Shown here piece after piece: positions 50,390-59,451 of a stretch of DNA of 64,000 bases. The first letter of the stretch is position 1, and each line of letters opens with the position of its first letter. Origin of the DNA: JAVBLQ01 sp031553435 (GTDB lineage: Bacteria > Bacteroidota > Bacteroidia > Bacteroidales > Azobacteroidaceae); NCBI GenBank assembly GCA_031553435.1, contig JAVBLQ010000033.1, positions 1 to 64,000 on the forward strand, read 5' to 3'. The notes below the pieces were generated by a model. That model searched no databases, was not told where the DNA came from, and was given only the letters and a program-made list of their open reading frames with translations. The translations under genes were made by a program, and so were the position numbers.

Positions 50390-52051
50390 ATGAAAAATAT
50401 AAAATATATCATCCTGTTATTTCTATCTGTCATTACAGTGACCTCCTGTACGGATATGCTGGAAGAAGAAAATAAAACCGAAGTATCCAGAGATTTCTTA
50501 TACTCCAATCCTGAAGCATTGGAAAGAGCCGTCATTGCACTGTATGCCATAGACCGTTCTTACTTCAAAAAAGACGAACAAACAAGTCCTTACGCTTATA
50601 TGCTGGATATCGGAACAGACATCGACTGGTTTCGTGCCGGAGGAGGTTCAACATTTGCCAATTATGATGCATTGAATTCCAGAAATGCCAATGTAAGAGA
50701 CTTCTGGACACAACAATACCAGATCATCGGAAAGTCGAACGAAATCCTGGCTGCGGCAAGCACAATGGAACAAGACTCCCTTGTAACCAGAATTGTAGGC
50801 GAAGCCTCTTTATTCAGAGCGCACGCATACTATTGGTTGATGATTAAATTCGGAAAGATCTTCTTAACAACAGAACCAACCACTTACGAAAATCTGGACA
50901 AAACAACTTATTTTCCCGCTGCTCCTGAGGATGTGTGGAAATTAATCAATGACGATCTGGATGTGGCAATTTCCATTTTAAGTTGGGATACACCCAAAGT
51001 GATTTCAGGCACCGAAAATGGCAGATACAACAAAGTTGTAGCCAAACACATCAAAGCCAAAGTCGCCATGTGGACGCATGACTGGAAAGAAGCCATCAAA
51101 CAATGTGAAGATATATTTGCAACCGGCAAATACGAATTAAAAGCACAACCCAAAGATGTATTTGAAGGAGCTAACCTGAATCACTCCGAAACAATATACG
51201 CCTACCAGTTCAAAAATGATATTGGCGGAGGAGGTGCTGCATCCGACGGTAAATTCGTAGGACATCGTCTGGGTATCATCACCGTTGCCCAATACCGCCT
51301 GATTATGGGTTATGAAGACTTAGCCTTGGGCGGATATGGCTGGGGACGTTTGATGCCGAACAACTATCTGTTCAGCCTTTACACAGATAAGGTGAAAGAT
51401 AAACGCTATCAACAATTTTTCCGTCACTATTTTACTTATGAAATGACTGATAAACTCCCTGCCGGAAAAGCTCTGGGCGACACAATATTCCCGACCAATG
51501 CATCTCAATACTGGGAAAACTTCCATCCGCAATGCACCAAATTTGTTGACAAATGGACGGCTTTAACGCCCAGTCAGACCAACAGTTTCAAAGACGTTAT
51601 CCTCTATCGTCTGGCCGAAACATATCTCATTGCCGCCGAAGCTTATATGAACGACGGCAATCAGACAAAAGCCCGCGAATATTACAACAAAACATGGACA
51701 CGCGCAGGAAACGACCCCGAAACAAGAGACATCACCCTGCAAATGATCATGGATGAAAATGCCCGCGAACTATGTATGGAAGGACACCGTTTCGCATTCC
51801 TGAAACGAATCGGCAAACTGGCCGATCAGGTCAGAAATTACGGTGGAGAATTTACAACCAACGCCGCTGCTGCCGGTCGCAACAAAGGAGTAAACGTTCC
51901 CACATCATACTATAAATCGTATGCTGCCCCTGCCGCCGCCGCCAACCGTCGCTATTATTTCAAAGACGGATACGAAAACTGGCCGATTCCACAAGCTGAA
52001 ATCGATCAGATGGGAGCGGAGAATTTCCCGCAACATGATGTTTATAAATAA
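50390..52051 (+). CDS. susD: SusD-family surface glycan-binding lipoprotein
   Basis: This surface lipoprotein caps the SusC barrel and binds oligosaccharide. The 553-residue protein has a lipoprotein signal with Cys20 (SVITVTSCTD), then Asp/Glu-rich residues typical of surface export. It contains the TPR-like helical core (VGEASLFRAHAYYWLMIKFG, then the region around LAETYLIAAEAYMNDGNQTKA) and the RagB/SusD C-terminus (NARELCMEGHRFAFLKRIGK, YENWPIPQAEIDQM). It is complete, and directly followed by inverted repeat P before the first glycoside hydrolase gene. Confidence 0.95.
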   Translation: MKNIKYIILLFLSVITVTSCTDMLEEENKTEVSRDFLYSNPEALERAVIALYAIDRSYFKKDEQTSPYAYMLDIGTDIDWFRAGGGSTFANYDALNSRNANVRDFWTQQYQIIGKSNEILAAASTMEQDSLVTRIVGEASLFRAHAYYWLMIKFGKIFLTTEPTTYENLDKTTYFPAAPEDVWKLINDDLDVAISILSWDTPKVISGTENGRYNKVVAKHIKAKVAMWTHDWKEAIKQCEDIFATGKYELKAQPKDVFEGANLNHSETIYAYQFKNDIGGGGAASDGKFVGHRLGIITVAQYRLIMGYEDLALGGYGWGRLMPNNYLFSLYTDKVKDKRYQQFFRHYFTYEMTDKLPAGKALGDTIFPTNASQYWENFHPQCTKFVDKWTALTPSQTNSFKDVILYRLAETYLIAAEAYMNDGNQTKAREYYNKTWTRAGNDPETRDITLQMIMDENARELCMEGHRFAFLKRIGKLADQVRNYGGEFTTNAAAAGRNKGVNVPTSYYKSYAAPAAAANRRYYFKDGYENWPIPQAEIDQMGAENFPQHDVYK

Positions 52052-52053
52052 AT

Positions 52054-52157
52054 GGTGAAGGGGTCGCTTCGCTCCTGTGAACTCACTTCGTTCGTTGTGA
52101 AGGTTTCACTGTAAACGAAGTGAATTTCACAGGAGCGAAGCGACTTTCACCTTTCAC
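52054..52157. repeat. Palindrome of the GTCGCTTCGCT family (element P)
   Basis: GGTGAAGGGGTCGCTTCGCT plus CCTGTGAACTC pairs with AATTTCACAGGAGCGAAGCG plus ACTTTCACC. It starts 2 bases after the susD stop and ends 11 bases before the next gene. A hairpin here could lower expression of the enzymes relative to susCD. Confidence 0.85.
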
Positions 52158-52168
52158 AAATAAATTCT

Positions 52169-55129
52169 ATGCACATGAAAAAAATACTACTCCTGTTATT
52201 CATCCTGACAACCACTATTGTCAACGCAGAAGACATTATCCTGACTCCAACGGATGACGCATTGGTACAGCGCCTGCAAACCGTACCATTTACGGGGACT
52301 ACACAAAATTTACTCGTCAGAAGAGGTACGGAAGAACCTTTATACAACCGCTATGCCGTTTTCAAATTCGATATATCCTCCCTTCCTGCAACTATAAGCG
52401 GAGATGTACTGTTCCGGTTTTATTTCAAAGAAGAACGTTCAGGCAGTAATCTGGTATATTATGATATTGTCCGGCAACTCATAGCGGCCGAATTACCGGG
52501 ATGGAACTGGACGGAGGCAACACTCACTCCATATACCGTTCCCACTCCGACATCAACACACAACAATCAATTTACGGCATACATACAAACGTTGGAAAAT
52601 GCACGGAAAGACATTGTATCCGTCAGCCGGTCCACCATCACTACAGGTGTTTACTGGGAATGGGATCTTACCGATTTTGTTAAAGACAAAAAAGAAAAAG
52701 GAGAGTCGACCTTTACCCTTTTGATTTATGAATCAAAAAACACAGGAGGCCAGGGCTCCAGCGATATGTATTTTCTTTCCAAAGAAAGCGCTGCAAATAA
52801 ACCTCACATGGTTGCGACATCGGTTTCTACCAACGCTCGGCTTGCTTCTGTTTCTATCGACAAAGAAGGGACAGGTAATTTCGTAACTCTTTCTGATTTT
52901 GATGAATATAAAACAAATTATACTTATCAATTACCGGCAACAGCAACAGAAACCCCTGTTATCAATGCTGTTCCGAAGAAAGCAGGCGCTTCTATGCAAA
53001 TACAACAGGCGCAAGGCATTGAAGGTGAAGTAGAAGAACGTTCGGCAACAATCACCGTAACAGCACTCGACGGAATCACTCAACAAACTTATACCATCAC
53101 TTTCGAAAAACAGGAAAGTGGGGGAGGAGGCGCCACCACCGTGGAACTCAAATTATGGAAATCGGCCACAGCCAAATATACAAGGAACGCACAAATCGTT
53201 TCGTTAATGCCCAACTTTGAGAAAGACGAAAACGCCATAGATGTCGAAAACTGGTATGGTAGCAATCACAGGTTAAGAACAGACTCTACCGGATTTTTCC
53301 ATGTCAAAAAAATAGACGGACGCTGGTGGCTGATCGATCCCGACGGTTATGCCGGAATCAATAAAGCGGTGACCACCATCAATACACCTGCCAATAAAGC
53401 AGATTGGGCTTATGACTTATTGAAAAACTTAGGATACAATGGCGCCGGTAACTTCATCACTCCTGAAAATCTGCCGGTCACCCAATACAACAACAAATCA
53501 TTTGAGCCATTCTCTTATACCCGCCGGGGGTTAAGTGATAAAGGCAGTGGCGGAGGGTTCTTCCAGCGATTCAACAATCCATTTCCCGCCGGAAAAACAC
53601 AGGCAAATTATATCACCATCATGGGGCCGGAATTCGAAACATTCTGTGACAACCATGCCAAAAACTTTTATGCACCTTCAGCCAATGAACGGAATTTGAT
53701 GGGTGTTTTTTCAGACAACGAAATCGGATTCAACCAGGATCAATTACAATTGTTCCTGCGCGACCTCCCCGAAACAGATCCGAACTATATTTTTGCTTTG
53801 AATTTCATTACAGCAAAAGGCATTTCCTTGAGCACTGTTGTCAATAATTACACTTCGGTTTCCAATGCCGTTAAAGAAGAATTTGCCGGACTTATAGCCG
53901 AACAGTATTATAGCAAAGTATCTGTTGCCATCAGAAAATACATGCCGAATCATCTCTATCTGGGAAGCCGTTTGCATGGCCGTCCGCGTGGTATCAGACA
54001 AGTAGTGGAAGCTGCAGCACATTATTGTGATGTCATTTCGGTCAATTTCTATGATTATCCTACACCCAACGACGAAATCACCCATCCTAAAAAATGGAAA
54101 GAATGGACACTCGACAAACCTTGTCTGATTACCGAATTCTATGCCAAAGGTCTTGAACCCAGCAATATCGATATGCAGGACGGAGCCGGATATATGGTTC
54201 GGACACAAAACGATCGCGGCGTATTCTACCAAAATACCTGTCTGGAAATACTTCAATCCAAATACTTCATCGGTTGGCAATATTTCCGCTGGATCGATGA
54301 CGGGACTTCCAACAAAGGCATCGTGTCGGTCAATTACGAACCCTGGACAGAAATGGGTAACTACATGCAGGAACTGAACACTCAGGTATATAACCTGATA
54401 GACTTCATGGATAACAGAACTTATGATCCGGTCAAAACAACAACAGTAACATTGAATCCTGTCGCCGATTCTTACTTTAATACGCCTTCCGAAGCATTCC
54501 TGAAATTCTCATTAGGCAATTACAAAGATTCGCTTCAATACCTGGAAGATGCCTTTGTCCGTCTTTATGATGCTTCGGGAAATTATACCCAACACGAACT
54601 TACAATCTTTGGAGTAAACGATAACAACTGGGATGAGGCAACACTCACGCCCGAAACGGCAACTACAGAAATGCGTAGCGCTTTCGGAAAATTAAAAGCT
54701 AAAAAAGCCAGCATCTCAGCCGCCAAAGATTATGTGGATTTGAACGTCCGCAACTGGTTGTTGAAAGGTGTCGATAAGCCCGAAAATGTGACTTTCAGGG
54801 TTACAGACAACACAAACGCCTCCTGGTATTCCAGAGAAAGCGATGTTAAAAAACCGGAACTGATCCTCAATTTCAGGGAACAAACTCCGACAGGAATCGC
54901 CAACCAAGAAATAAGCCGAACTCATGTTTATCAAAAAGGCGACAGATTGTATTTCAACGGAATACAAGATATGACACAATGCAATATTTACACTACATCA
55001 GGAATATGTGTGCAGAAAAATAGGATCACATCTGACGGCAGTGTCGGTATTTCACTTCCGGCTGGGGTTTATATCATCCAATTATGGAATAAGAATCAAG
55101 TGAGTAACCATAAAATAATTGTTCAATAA
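52169..55129 (+). CDS. Secreted GH50/agarase-like glycoside hydrolase with two CBM96-like domains and T9SS tail
   Basis: This 986-residue predicted clan GH-A hydrolase is exported by T9SS. The order is signal peptide (1-20), a CBM96/DNRLRE-like domain (about 21-215, YNRYAVFKFDISSLPA), a cadherin-like beta-sandwich (about 220-315) and the catalytic barrel (about 325-745). A second CBM96-like domain (about 765-915) and a T9SS sorting tail (about 918-986, ending NHKIIVQ) follow. The barrel opens FFHVKKIDGRWWLIDPDGY, a hallmark of agarase-type GH50 relatives. Putative acid/base is Glu518 in FSDNEIGF and nucleophile Glu656 in LITEFYAKG. Activity on an agar- or porphyran-like beta-galactan is an inference; other GH-A beta-glycosidases are possible. 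A start two codons later (MKKILL) is equally good. Confidence 0.65.
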   Translation: MHMKKILLLLFILTTTIVNAEDIILTPTDDALVQRLQTVPFTGTTQNLLVRRGTEEPLYNRYAVFKFDISSLPATISGDVLFRFYFKEERSGSNLVYYDIVRQLIAAELPGWNWTEATLTPYTVPTPTSTHNNQFTAYIQTLENARKDIVSVSRSTITTGVYWEWDLTDFVKDKKEKGESTFTLLIYESKNTGGQGSSDMYFLSKESAANKPHMVATSVSTNARLASVSIDKEGTGNFVTLSDFDEYKTNYTYQLPATATETPVINAVPKKAGASMQIQQAQGIEGEVEERSATITVTALDGITQQTYTITFEKQESGGGGATTVELKLWKSATAKYTRNAQIVSLMPNFEKDENAIDVENWYGSNHRLRTDSTGFFHVKKIDGRWWLIDPDGYAGINKAVTTINTPANKADWAYDLLKNLGYNGAGNFITPENLPVTQYNNKSFEPFSYTRRGLSDKGSGGGFFQRFNNPFPAGKTQANYITIMGPEFETFCDNHAKNFYAPSANERNLMGVFSDNEIGFNQDQLQLFLRDLPETDPNYIFALNFITAKGISLSTVVNNYTSVSNAVKEEFAGLIAEQYYSKVSVAIRKYMPNHLYLGSRLHGRPRGIRQVVEAAAHYCDVISVNFYDYPTPNDEITHPKKWKEWTLDKPCLITEFYAKGLEPSNIDMQDGAGYMVRTQNDRGVFYQNTCLEILQSKYFIGWQYFRWIDDGTSNKGIVSVNYEPWTEMGNYMQELNTQVYNLIDFMDNRTYDPVKTTTVTLNPVADSYFNTPSEAFLKFSLGNYKDSLQYLEDAFVRLYDASGNYTQHELTIFGVNDNNWDEATLTPETATTEMRSAFGKLKAKKASISAAKDYVDLNVRNWLLKGVDKPENVTFRVTDNTNASWYSRESDVKKPELILNFREQTPTGIANQEISRTHVYQKGDRLYFNGIQDMTQCNIYTTSGICVQKNRITSDGSVGISLPAGVYIIQLWNKNQVSNHKIIVQ

Positions 55130-55146
55130 ATTAAAATTAAAAAGTT

Positions 55147-56082
55147 ATGAAAAAAAATCTACTGTTAACAACGATTTGTGCATTTGCATTATGCACAGGA
55201 TCTTTATTTGCACAAGAACGTCAAACAATCGCATCTTGGGATTTTGATAGTTTTGATGGTGCTCCGGGTACAGCAACTTACTCTTATTGGGGTACAGACG
55301 AAGTCGGAGGAACCACAAGACCTTGGGCTTTAAACGAATACCAAAGTAAGAAAAATGCTACGTTCGGAGCTGTATATGAAGGTGTAAGAGATGGAGAAAA
55401 TATCTTAGCCAACATATCACACACATTAGTTACTACAACTTCATTCGGAAGCTACTGTCTGAATGCTTCCGGTGCCTGGCACAGAAATGATGAATTAGGA
55501 CAAAGTACCCGATATTGGCTGATGGATAATATCACCACTACAGGAATAAAAGACCTGATCATTACTTTATACATGGCGGGTGTCGGTTCTCAAGGCCCGA
55601 CTCAATTCAAATTCGGATACAAAATAGGTAATGGCAATTGGGTGGACGGAGACTTTAAGACAATCCGTTCTAATGCCGCTGCCGGAGCTCCGCTTGCAGT
55701 CGGTGACCTATGGACAGAAACAGTTCCTGTAGCATGTAACAATCAGGCAAAAGTTTCTTTCAGATGGGTAGTAGGAGAGAATATGTTGAATGGTTCTCCA
55801 TTAGTTTCAGGAAGCGCTGTCCGTGTAGACAAAATTTTAGTTACCGGTATTGCTACAGCCACATCCATCTCAAACGCAAAAGCAGAACAATCAGTTTACG
55901 CCTCCGGCAACAAACTATTCAGCGATGTCGATGCCAACATCACAGTATTTAACTCTGTAGGAGCAAGTGTTTACAACGGAGCCATTCTGAAAGGCGAATC
56001 CGTTGAATTACCAACAGGAATCTATGTTGTAAAAGCCGTATCGAATAACAATACAGAATCTGTTAAAGTTGTAATCAGATAG
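55147..56082 (+). CDS. Small T9SS-exported protein of unknown function
   Basis: The 311-residue protein has a signal peptide (1-22, ending SLFAQ) and one compact beta-rich domain (about 25-235). It ends in a type A T9SS sorting tail (about 240-311, VYASGNKLFSDVDANITVFN, ending SVKVVIR). The domain begins QTIASWDFDSFDGAPGTATY, a start often seen in surface beta-sandwich proteins. It contains many aromatics (WALNEYQ, RYWLMDNI, GNWVDGDF) suited to sugar stacking. No catalytic motif was recognised. It sits 17 bases behind the GH50-like gene and before the GH86-like gene, so a surface glycan-binding role is plausible. I cannot name the family. Confidence 0.7.
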   Translation: MKKNLLLTTICAFALCTGSLFAQERQTIASWDFDSFDGAPGTATYSYWGTDEVGGTTRPWALNEYQSKKNATFGAVYEGVRDGENILANISHTLVTTTSFGSYCLNASGAWHRNDELGQSTRYWLMDNITTTGIKDLIITLYMAGVGSQGPTQFKFGYKIGNGNWVDGDFKTIRSNAAAGAPLAVGDLWTETVPVACNNQAKVSFRWVVGENMLNGSPLVSGSAVRVDKILVTGIATATSISNAKAEQSVYASGNKLFSDVDANITVFNSVGASVYNGAILKGESVELPTGIYVVKAVSNNNTESVKVVIR

Positions 56083-56165
56083 AACACTGAACACACGGAT
56101 TACACGGAGAGTCACAGAAATATAATATTCCGCGAAACTCCGTGTACTCCGCGTATTCCGCGTTC
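56082..56165. repeat. Palindrome of ACACGGATTACACGGAG words (element Y)
   Basis: GAACACTGAACACACGGATT plus ACACGGAGAGTC pairs with GAAACTCCGTGTACTCCGCG plus TATTCCGCGTTC. The right arm is itself built of CTCCGYGTA-type repeats. It begins at the stop codon of the preceding gene and would add artificial codons to the next gene if an upstream ATG at 56142 were used. Confidence 0.7.
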
Positions 56166-56183
56166 TATTCAAATACAAAAATC

Positions 56184-59100
56184 ATGAAATTGACATACCA
56201 CATACACATCCTTCTTCTATTTATCTTCTTATGGATAAATAAAAATACGCTCGTGGCAGGAGATATAAACCTGGCCCTGCATAAGCCTGTAACCGCTTCA
56301 TCACAAGACGATAACGGGCCGGCCTCCAATGTCACCGACGGACGGATTTCACGCAATCATGCATGGATCACAAGAACTTCCGCCCGCCCGCCGCATATGC
56401 TGGATGTCAACTTGCAAAAATATTGCGAAATCAATCGCATCATAATATACACTGGTATCCCCACTACAGAAAAGAAAAAAAACGAAACCGGACAAGCTGC
56501 CGGATTCTGGTCGGTCAAAAACCTGAAACTGCAATACTGGGACGATGCCAACTGGACAGACCTTCCACAAACCGAGATCAATGAAAACAGACTGGATACC
56601 ATTGTATTTAACTTCAAACCCTCATTAACTACATTCCGGATCCGCTTGATTTCTCTGGACGGAGAACCCATCCGGATCAATGAAATAGAAATTTACGGAA
56701 CGGAAAAGAAAAACATGCCTTCTCCCGAAGCCTCCGAAGTAAAAAACATTCCTGCCGGAAAACAAACAGGCAACGATATAAACATTTACATTAACAATGA
56801 AGTGATCGGTAAGTCAATGAAATACGTGGCTTACAATCAAGGTTACTACATGCCGGGAAGTAATGCATCCGACTGGCTCGATTATTCAAACGCAAACAGC
56901 CTTCGCGTTTGGACATCATTGAGAGAGTACATTCCCGAATCATTCGTCATGGTCGATAAAAAGCTCAATACCTTATCCCAGTTTGAAACTTACAAACAGG
57001 AGTTACGCAACAATCCTGAAAACAACCGCTTCATCGATTGGAAAACAATCAATGAAAACGCTGAAAAAGAAATGACATCCACCAACTCCATGATATTAAA
57101 ATATACATTGGAAGAAACCAAACGGATGAAAATCGACGTAGTCTTGCAAATCAACGACCGCAATTTTACCAACGAATGGTCGAACAAATGGCAGCAATGG
57201 CAACGTTTCTATGCACTGGCCTTCTATGCCGCCAAAACAGGAGATGTGAACATGTTTGCCATGCAAAACGAACCCAATCACCGTCATTCCGGCCCGATGA
57301 CCATAGATAATTACATCACCGGACTGCAAATCGTTTCGGATGCCGTACACTGCGCCGTTGACGATGTGAACAGAATTTACGGAAAAAATCTGCAGGCCAA
57401 AGTAGTTTCACCCGTCACGGCAGGAGCCAATGCCAACTGGTGGTCGGAAATCATGAAAAATATCCGCACCAATTATAAAGGAACTCCCGGAGAAAGAGAT
57501 CTATTGGATATCTTTTCTACTCACGCCTACAATCTTCCGGCTATGGGGTATAGTACCAAAGTAAACGAAATAAGGGAATTACTCAAGGAAAATCATCCCT
57601 TGAAAACAGCTCCTCCTATTGTTTTTACAGAAACAGGCCGCTGGATGAATGCCTATTTGATCGATAAATACGAAACAATGGATTCACCTTCCTTATTCAC
57701 CGAATGGGCCGGAGAATACACCAATAATACATTGAACGGTTGCTACGGAATGTGGGCCTTCAAATTCGCCAATACAACAAGCGGAACCTACCCGCGGGGA
57801 ATCAAATCAGGACACCACTTTACCTGGCAGGGAAAAAGAATCGTGGAAGACGCATACACAAACGTAGCCAAAGGAAAAACCGTTTGGGATAAAACTTCCT
57901 CACAACCGGTAAAAGCAAATCAGGTCTGCGACGGAGATAAAAGCGACGAATCTGCATGGTTCTCTCCGGCCACTACAGATGATAAATATCTTGAAATAGA
58001 CCTGGACAACCCATATTCGTTGGGAGGCGCCGTAGTATACACAGGTTCTTCGGCAGGCGTTTATACCGGTCCGGACCGCGTCAAGAAATTCAAACTGCAA
58101 TACTGGACAGGAAGCGACTGGCAAGACATCAAAGAAACAATAGAACAAAACGCCAGATACGCTCAATCATTCTATATTTTCGACTCTCCGGTCAAAACTT
58201 CCAAAGTTCGCTTTGTATCGACCGACGACGGTATTATCAAAGTACGGGAAATTAAACTTTTCGAAGCCTCGTCCATGCAAAATATCAAGCCATCATACGA
58301 TATAAGCGGCATACAACGCACCGGAGAAGTAGTCCGCCTGTTCGCCAAAGGATTCAAAGAAGAAAGACCCATCTTTAATACGACCAAATCTGAGGCAGAC
58401 AACGATCTGGATGCCTTAACTTCCTTTGATCCGCAAGCCAATGTTTATTATATGTGGCTGGTGCAACGTAAACCCATCTCAAACAAATTAACGATAGATT
58501 TCAGTAAGCTGAATCTTCCCGAAAATGCAAGAATCATTGCCGAAGAAGTCAGCAACAACCATTACGGAGATGTTATCTGGGTGAAAGCAGTCGACAATAA
58601 TCAGACTTTGACAATGGATCTGCCGGCACAAAGTGTTGTACTGCTGACAATCCCTGTAGCCGGTAATGAAAACTATAAAAAGCTGACTTGCGATGCCGAT
58701 GCTACCATCAAAGGAGGAAAAAATAGTCGAACAAATCAAGGAGCCGGAAAAGAACTTTTTGTAGAAATGAATGCATCACAAGCAGACAACAACCAGATCA
58801 GCTACATTCGTTTCGATCTGAAAGATATGGATAAAAACAAACTGAATGCAGCCATCTTATCCGTCTATGCAAAATCATCATCCGAATCTCCTTACCGCTT
58901 ACACGTATATGCCGTTGAAGACGAAAACTGGAAAGAAAATAATATCACCTGGGAAAATGCACCCAATCTCGACAAAGGACAATGTATCATTTCCGGCGCC
59001 GGAAAAACAGCACGGATGGCTGGAGAATTAGTGGCGGAACAAACACCCGGCTATTGTTCGTTGGATGTAACAAAAATCCTTCGTAACACTAAAGGAAGAT

Positions 59101-59219
59101 ACATCTCTTTCGTTTTCATCCGTGAACTGAGACAATTAGGAGACGATACCGATAACGGGAAAAAGATGATTATTCATTCCCGCGAGTCAGCCAATCAACC
59201 ACAGCTTATATGTTGGTAA
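56184..59219 (+). CDS. Secreted clan GH-A glycoside hydrolase, GH86-like, with two F5/8C domains and a CBM96-like domain
   Basis: The start at 56184 gives a signal peptide (about 1-26). The 1011-residue chain then has an F5/8 type C domain (about 27-180, INLALHKPVTASSQDDNGPA) and a catalytic barrel (about 205-545). The barrel has putative acid/base Glu363 in FAMQNEPNHRH and nucleophile Glu483 in IVFTETGRW. A second F5/8C domain (about 565-715), a barrel-associated beta domain (about 720-840) and a C-terminal CBM96-like domain (about 845-1011, ISYIRFDLKDM) follow. The YNQGYYMPGSNASDWLDYS segment and overall plan resemble GH86 agarases and porphyranases. This is recalled pattern similarity, so the family is tentative. 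No T9SS tail or lipobox is visible. Confidence 0.6.
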   Translation: MKLTYHIHILLLFIFLWINKNTLVAGDINLALHKPVTASSQDDNGPASNVTDGRISRNHAWITRTSARPPHMLDVNLQKYCEINRIIIYTGIPTTEKKKNETGQAAGFWSVKNLKLQYWDDANWTDLPQTEINENRLDTIVFNFKPSLTTFRIRLISLDGEPIRINEIEIYGTEKKNMPSPEASEVKNIPAGKQTGNDINIYINNEVIGKSMKYVAYNQGYYMPGSNASDWLDYSNANSLRVWTSLREYIPESFVMVDKKLNTLSQFETYKQELRNNPENNRFIDWKTINENAEKEMTSTNSMILKYTLEETKRMKIDVVLQINDRNFTNEWSNKWQQWQRFYALAFYAAKTGDVNMFAMQNEPNHRHSGPMTIDNYITGLQIVSDAVHCAVDDVNRIYGKNLQAKVVSPVTAGANANWWSEIMKNIRTNYKGTPGERDLLDIFSTHAYNLPAMGYSTKVNEIRELLKENHPLKTAPPIVFTETGRWMNAYLIDKYETMDSPSLFTEWAGEYTNNTLNGCYGMWAFKFANTTSGTYPRGIKSGHHFTWQGKRIVEDAYTNVAKGKTVWDKTSSQPVKANQVCDGDKSDESAWFSPATTDDKYLEIDLDNPYSLGGAVVYTGSSAGVYTGPDRVKKFKLQYWTGSDWQDIKETIEQNARYAQSFYIFDSPVKTSKVRFVSTDDGIIKVREIKLFEASSMQNIKPSYDISGIQRTGEVVRLFAKGFKEERPIFNTTKSEADNDLDALTSFDPQANVYYMWLVQRKPISNKLTIDFSKLNLPENARIIAEEVSNNHYGDVIWVKAVDNNQTLTMDLPAQSVVLLTIPVAGNENYKKLTCDADATIKGGKNSRTNQGAGKELFVEMNASQADNNQISYIRFDLKDMDKNKLNAAILSVYAKSSSESPYRLHVYAVEDENWKENNITWENAPNLDKGQCIISGAGKTARMAGELVAEQTPGYCSLDVTKILRNTKGRYISFVFIRELRQLGDDTDNGKKMIIHSRESANQPQLICW

Positions 59220-59230
59220 AACTATATACG

Positions 59231-59314
59231 GTTGCGGAAAAATTTACGCCTGTCGTAAGAAAATTTACGCCTGTCGTAGCAAAATTTACGCCTGTCGTAA
59301 ATTTTTCCACAAAC
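59231..59314. repeat. Three tandem 21-base repeats inside a palindrome (element Z)
   Basis: Units AAAATTTACGCCTGTCGTA start at 59239, 59260 and 59281, joined by AG and GC. The block is flanked by GCGGAAAAATTTAC and GTAAATTTTTCCAC, which pair. The word TTACGCCTG is shared with the loop of element K. Confidence 0.8.
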
Positions 59315-59347
59315 GGATGAAAATTTACTTGCAATAATATTGAAATT

Positions 59348-59419
59348 GATATGAACATTTTTGAGGGCACCGTGTACCGTGTACCGTGCACCTTTGCACC
59401 TAAAAGATTCATATCGGCA
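59348..59419. repeat. Palindrome TGATATGAACATTTTTGAGG / CACCTAAAAGATTCATATCG with GTACCGT core (element J)
   Basis: The outer arms match those of element I (19885-19935). Inside lie reiterated CCGTGTACCGTGCACC words, shared with element K. It lies 33 bases before the second SGNH esterase gene. Confidence 0.75.
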
Positions 59420-59451
59420 CTATATAAAACAACACAAACTAATTTTCAACC

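Noticed and set aside
59239..59299. Possible CRISPR array
   Set aside because: The units are 19 bases with 2-base joints and no spacers. No cas genes are in the window, so this is a tandem repeat.
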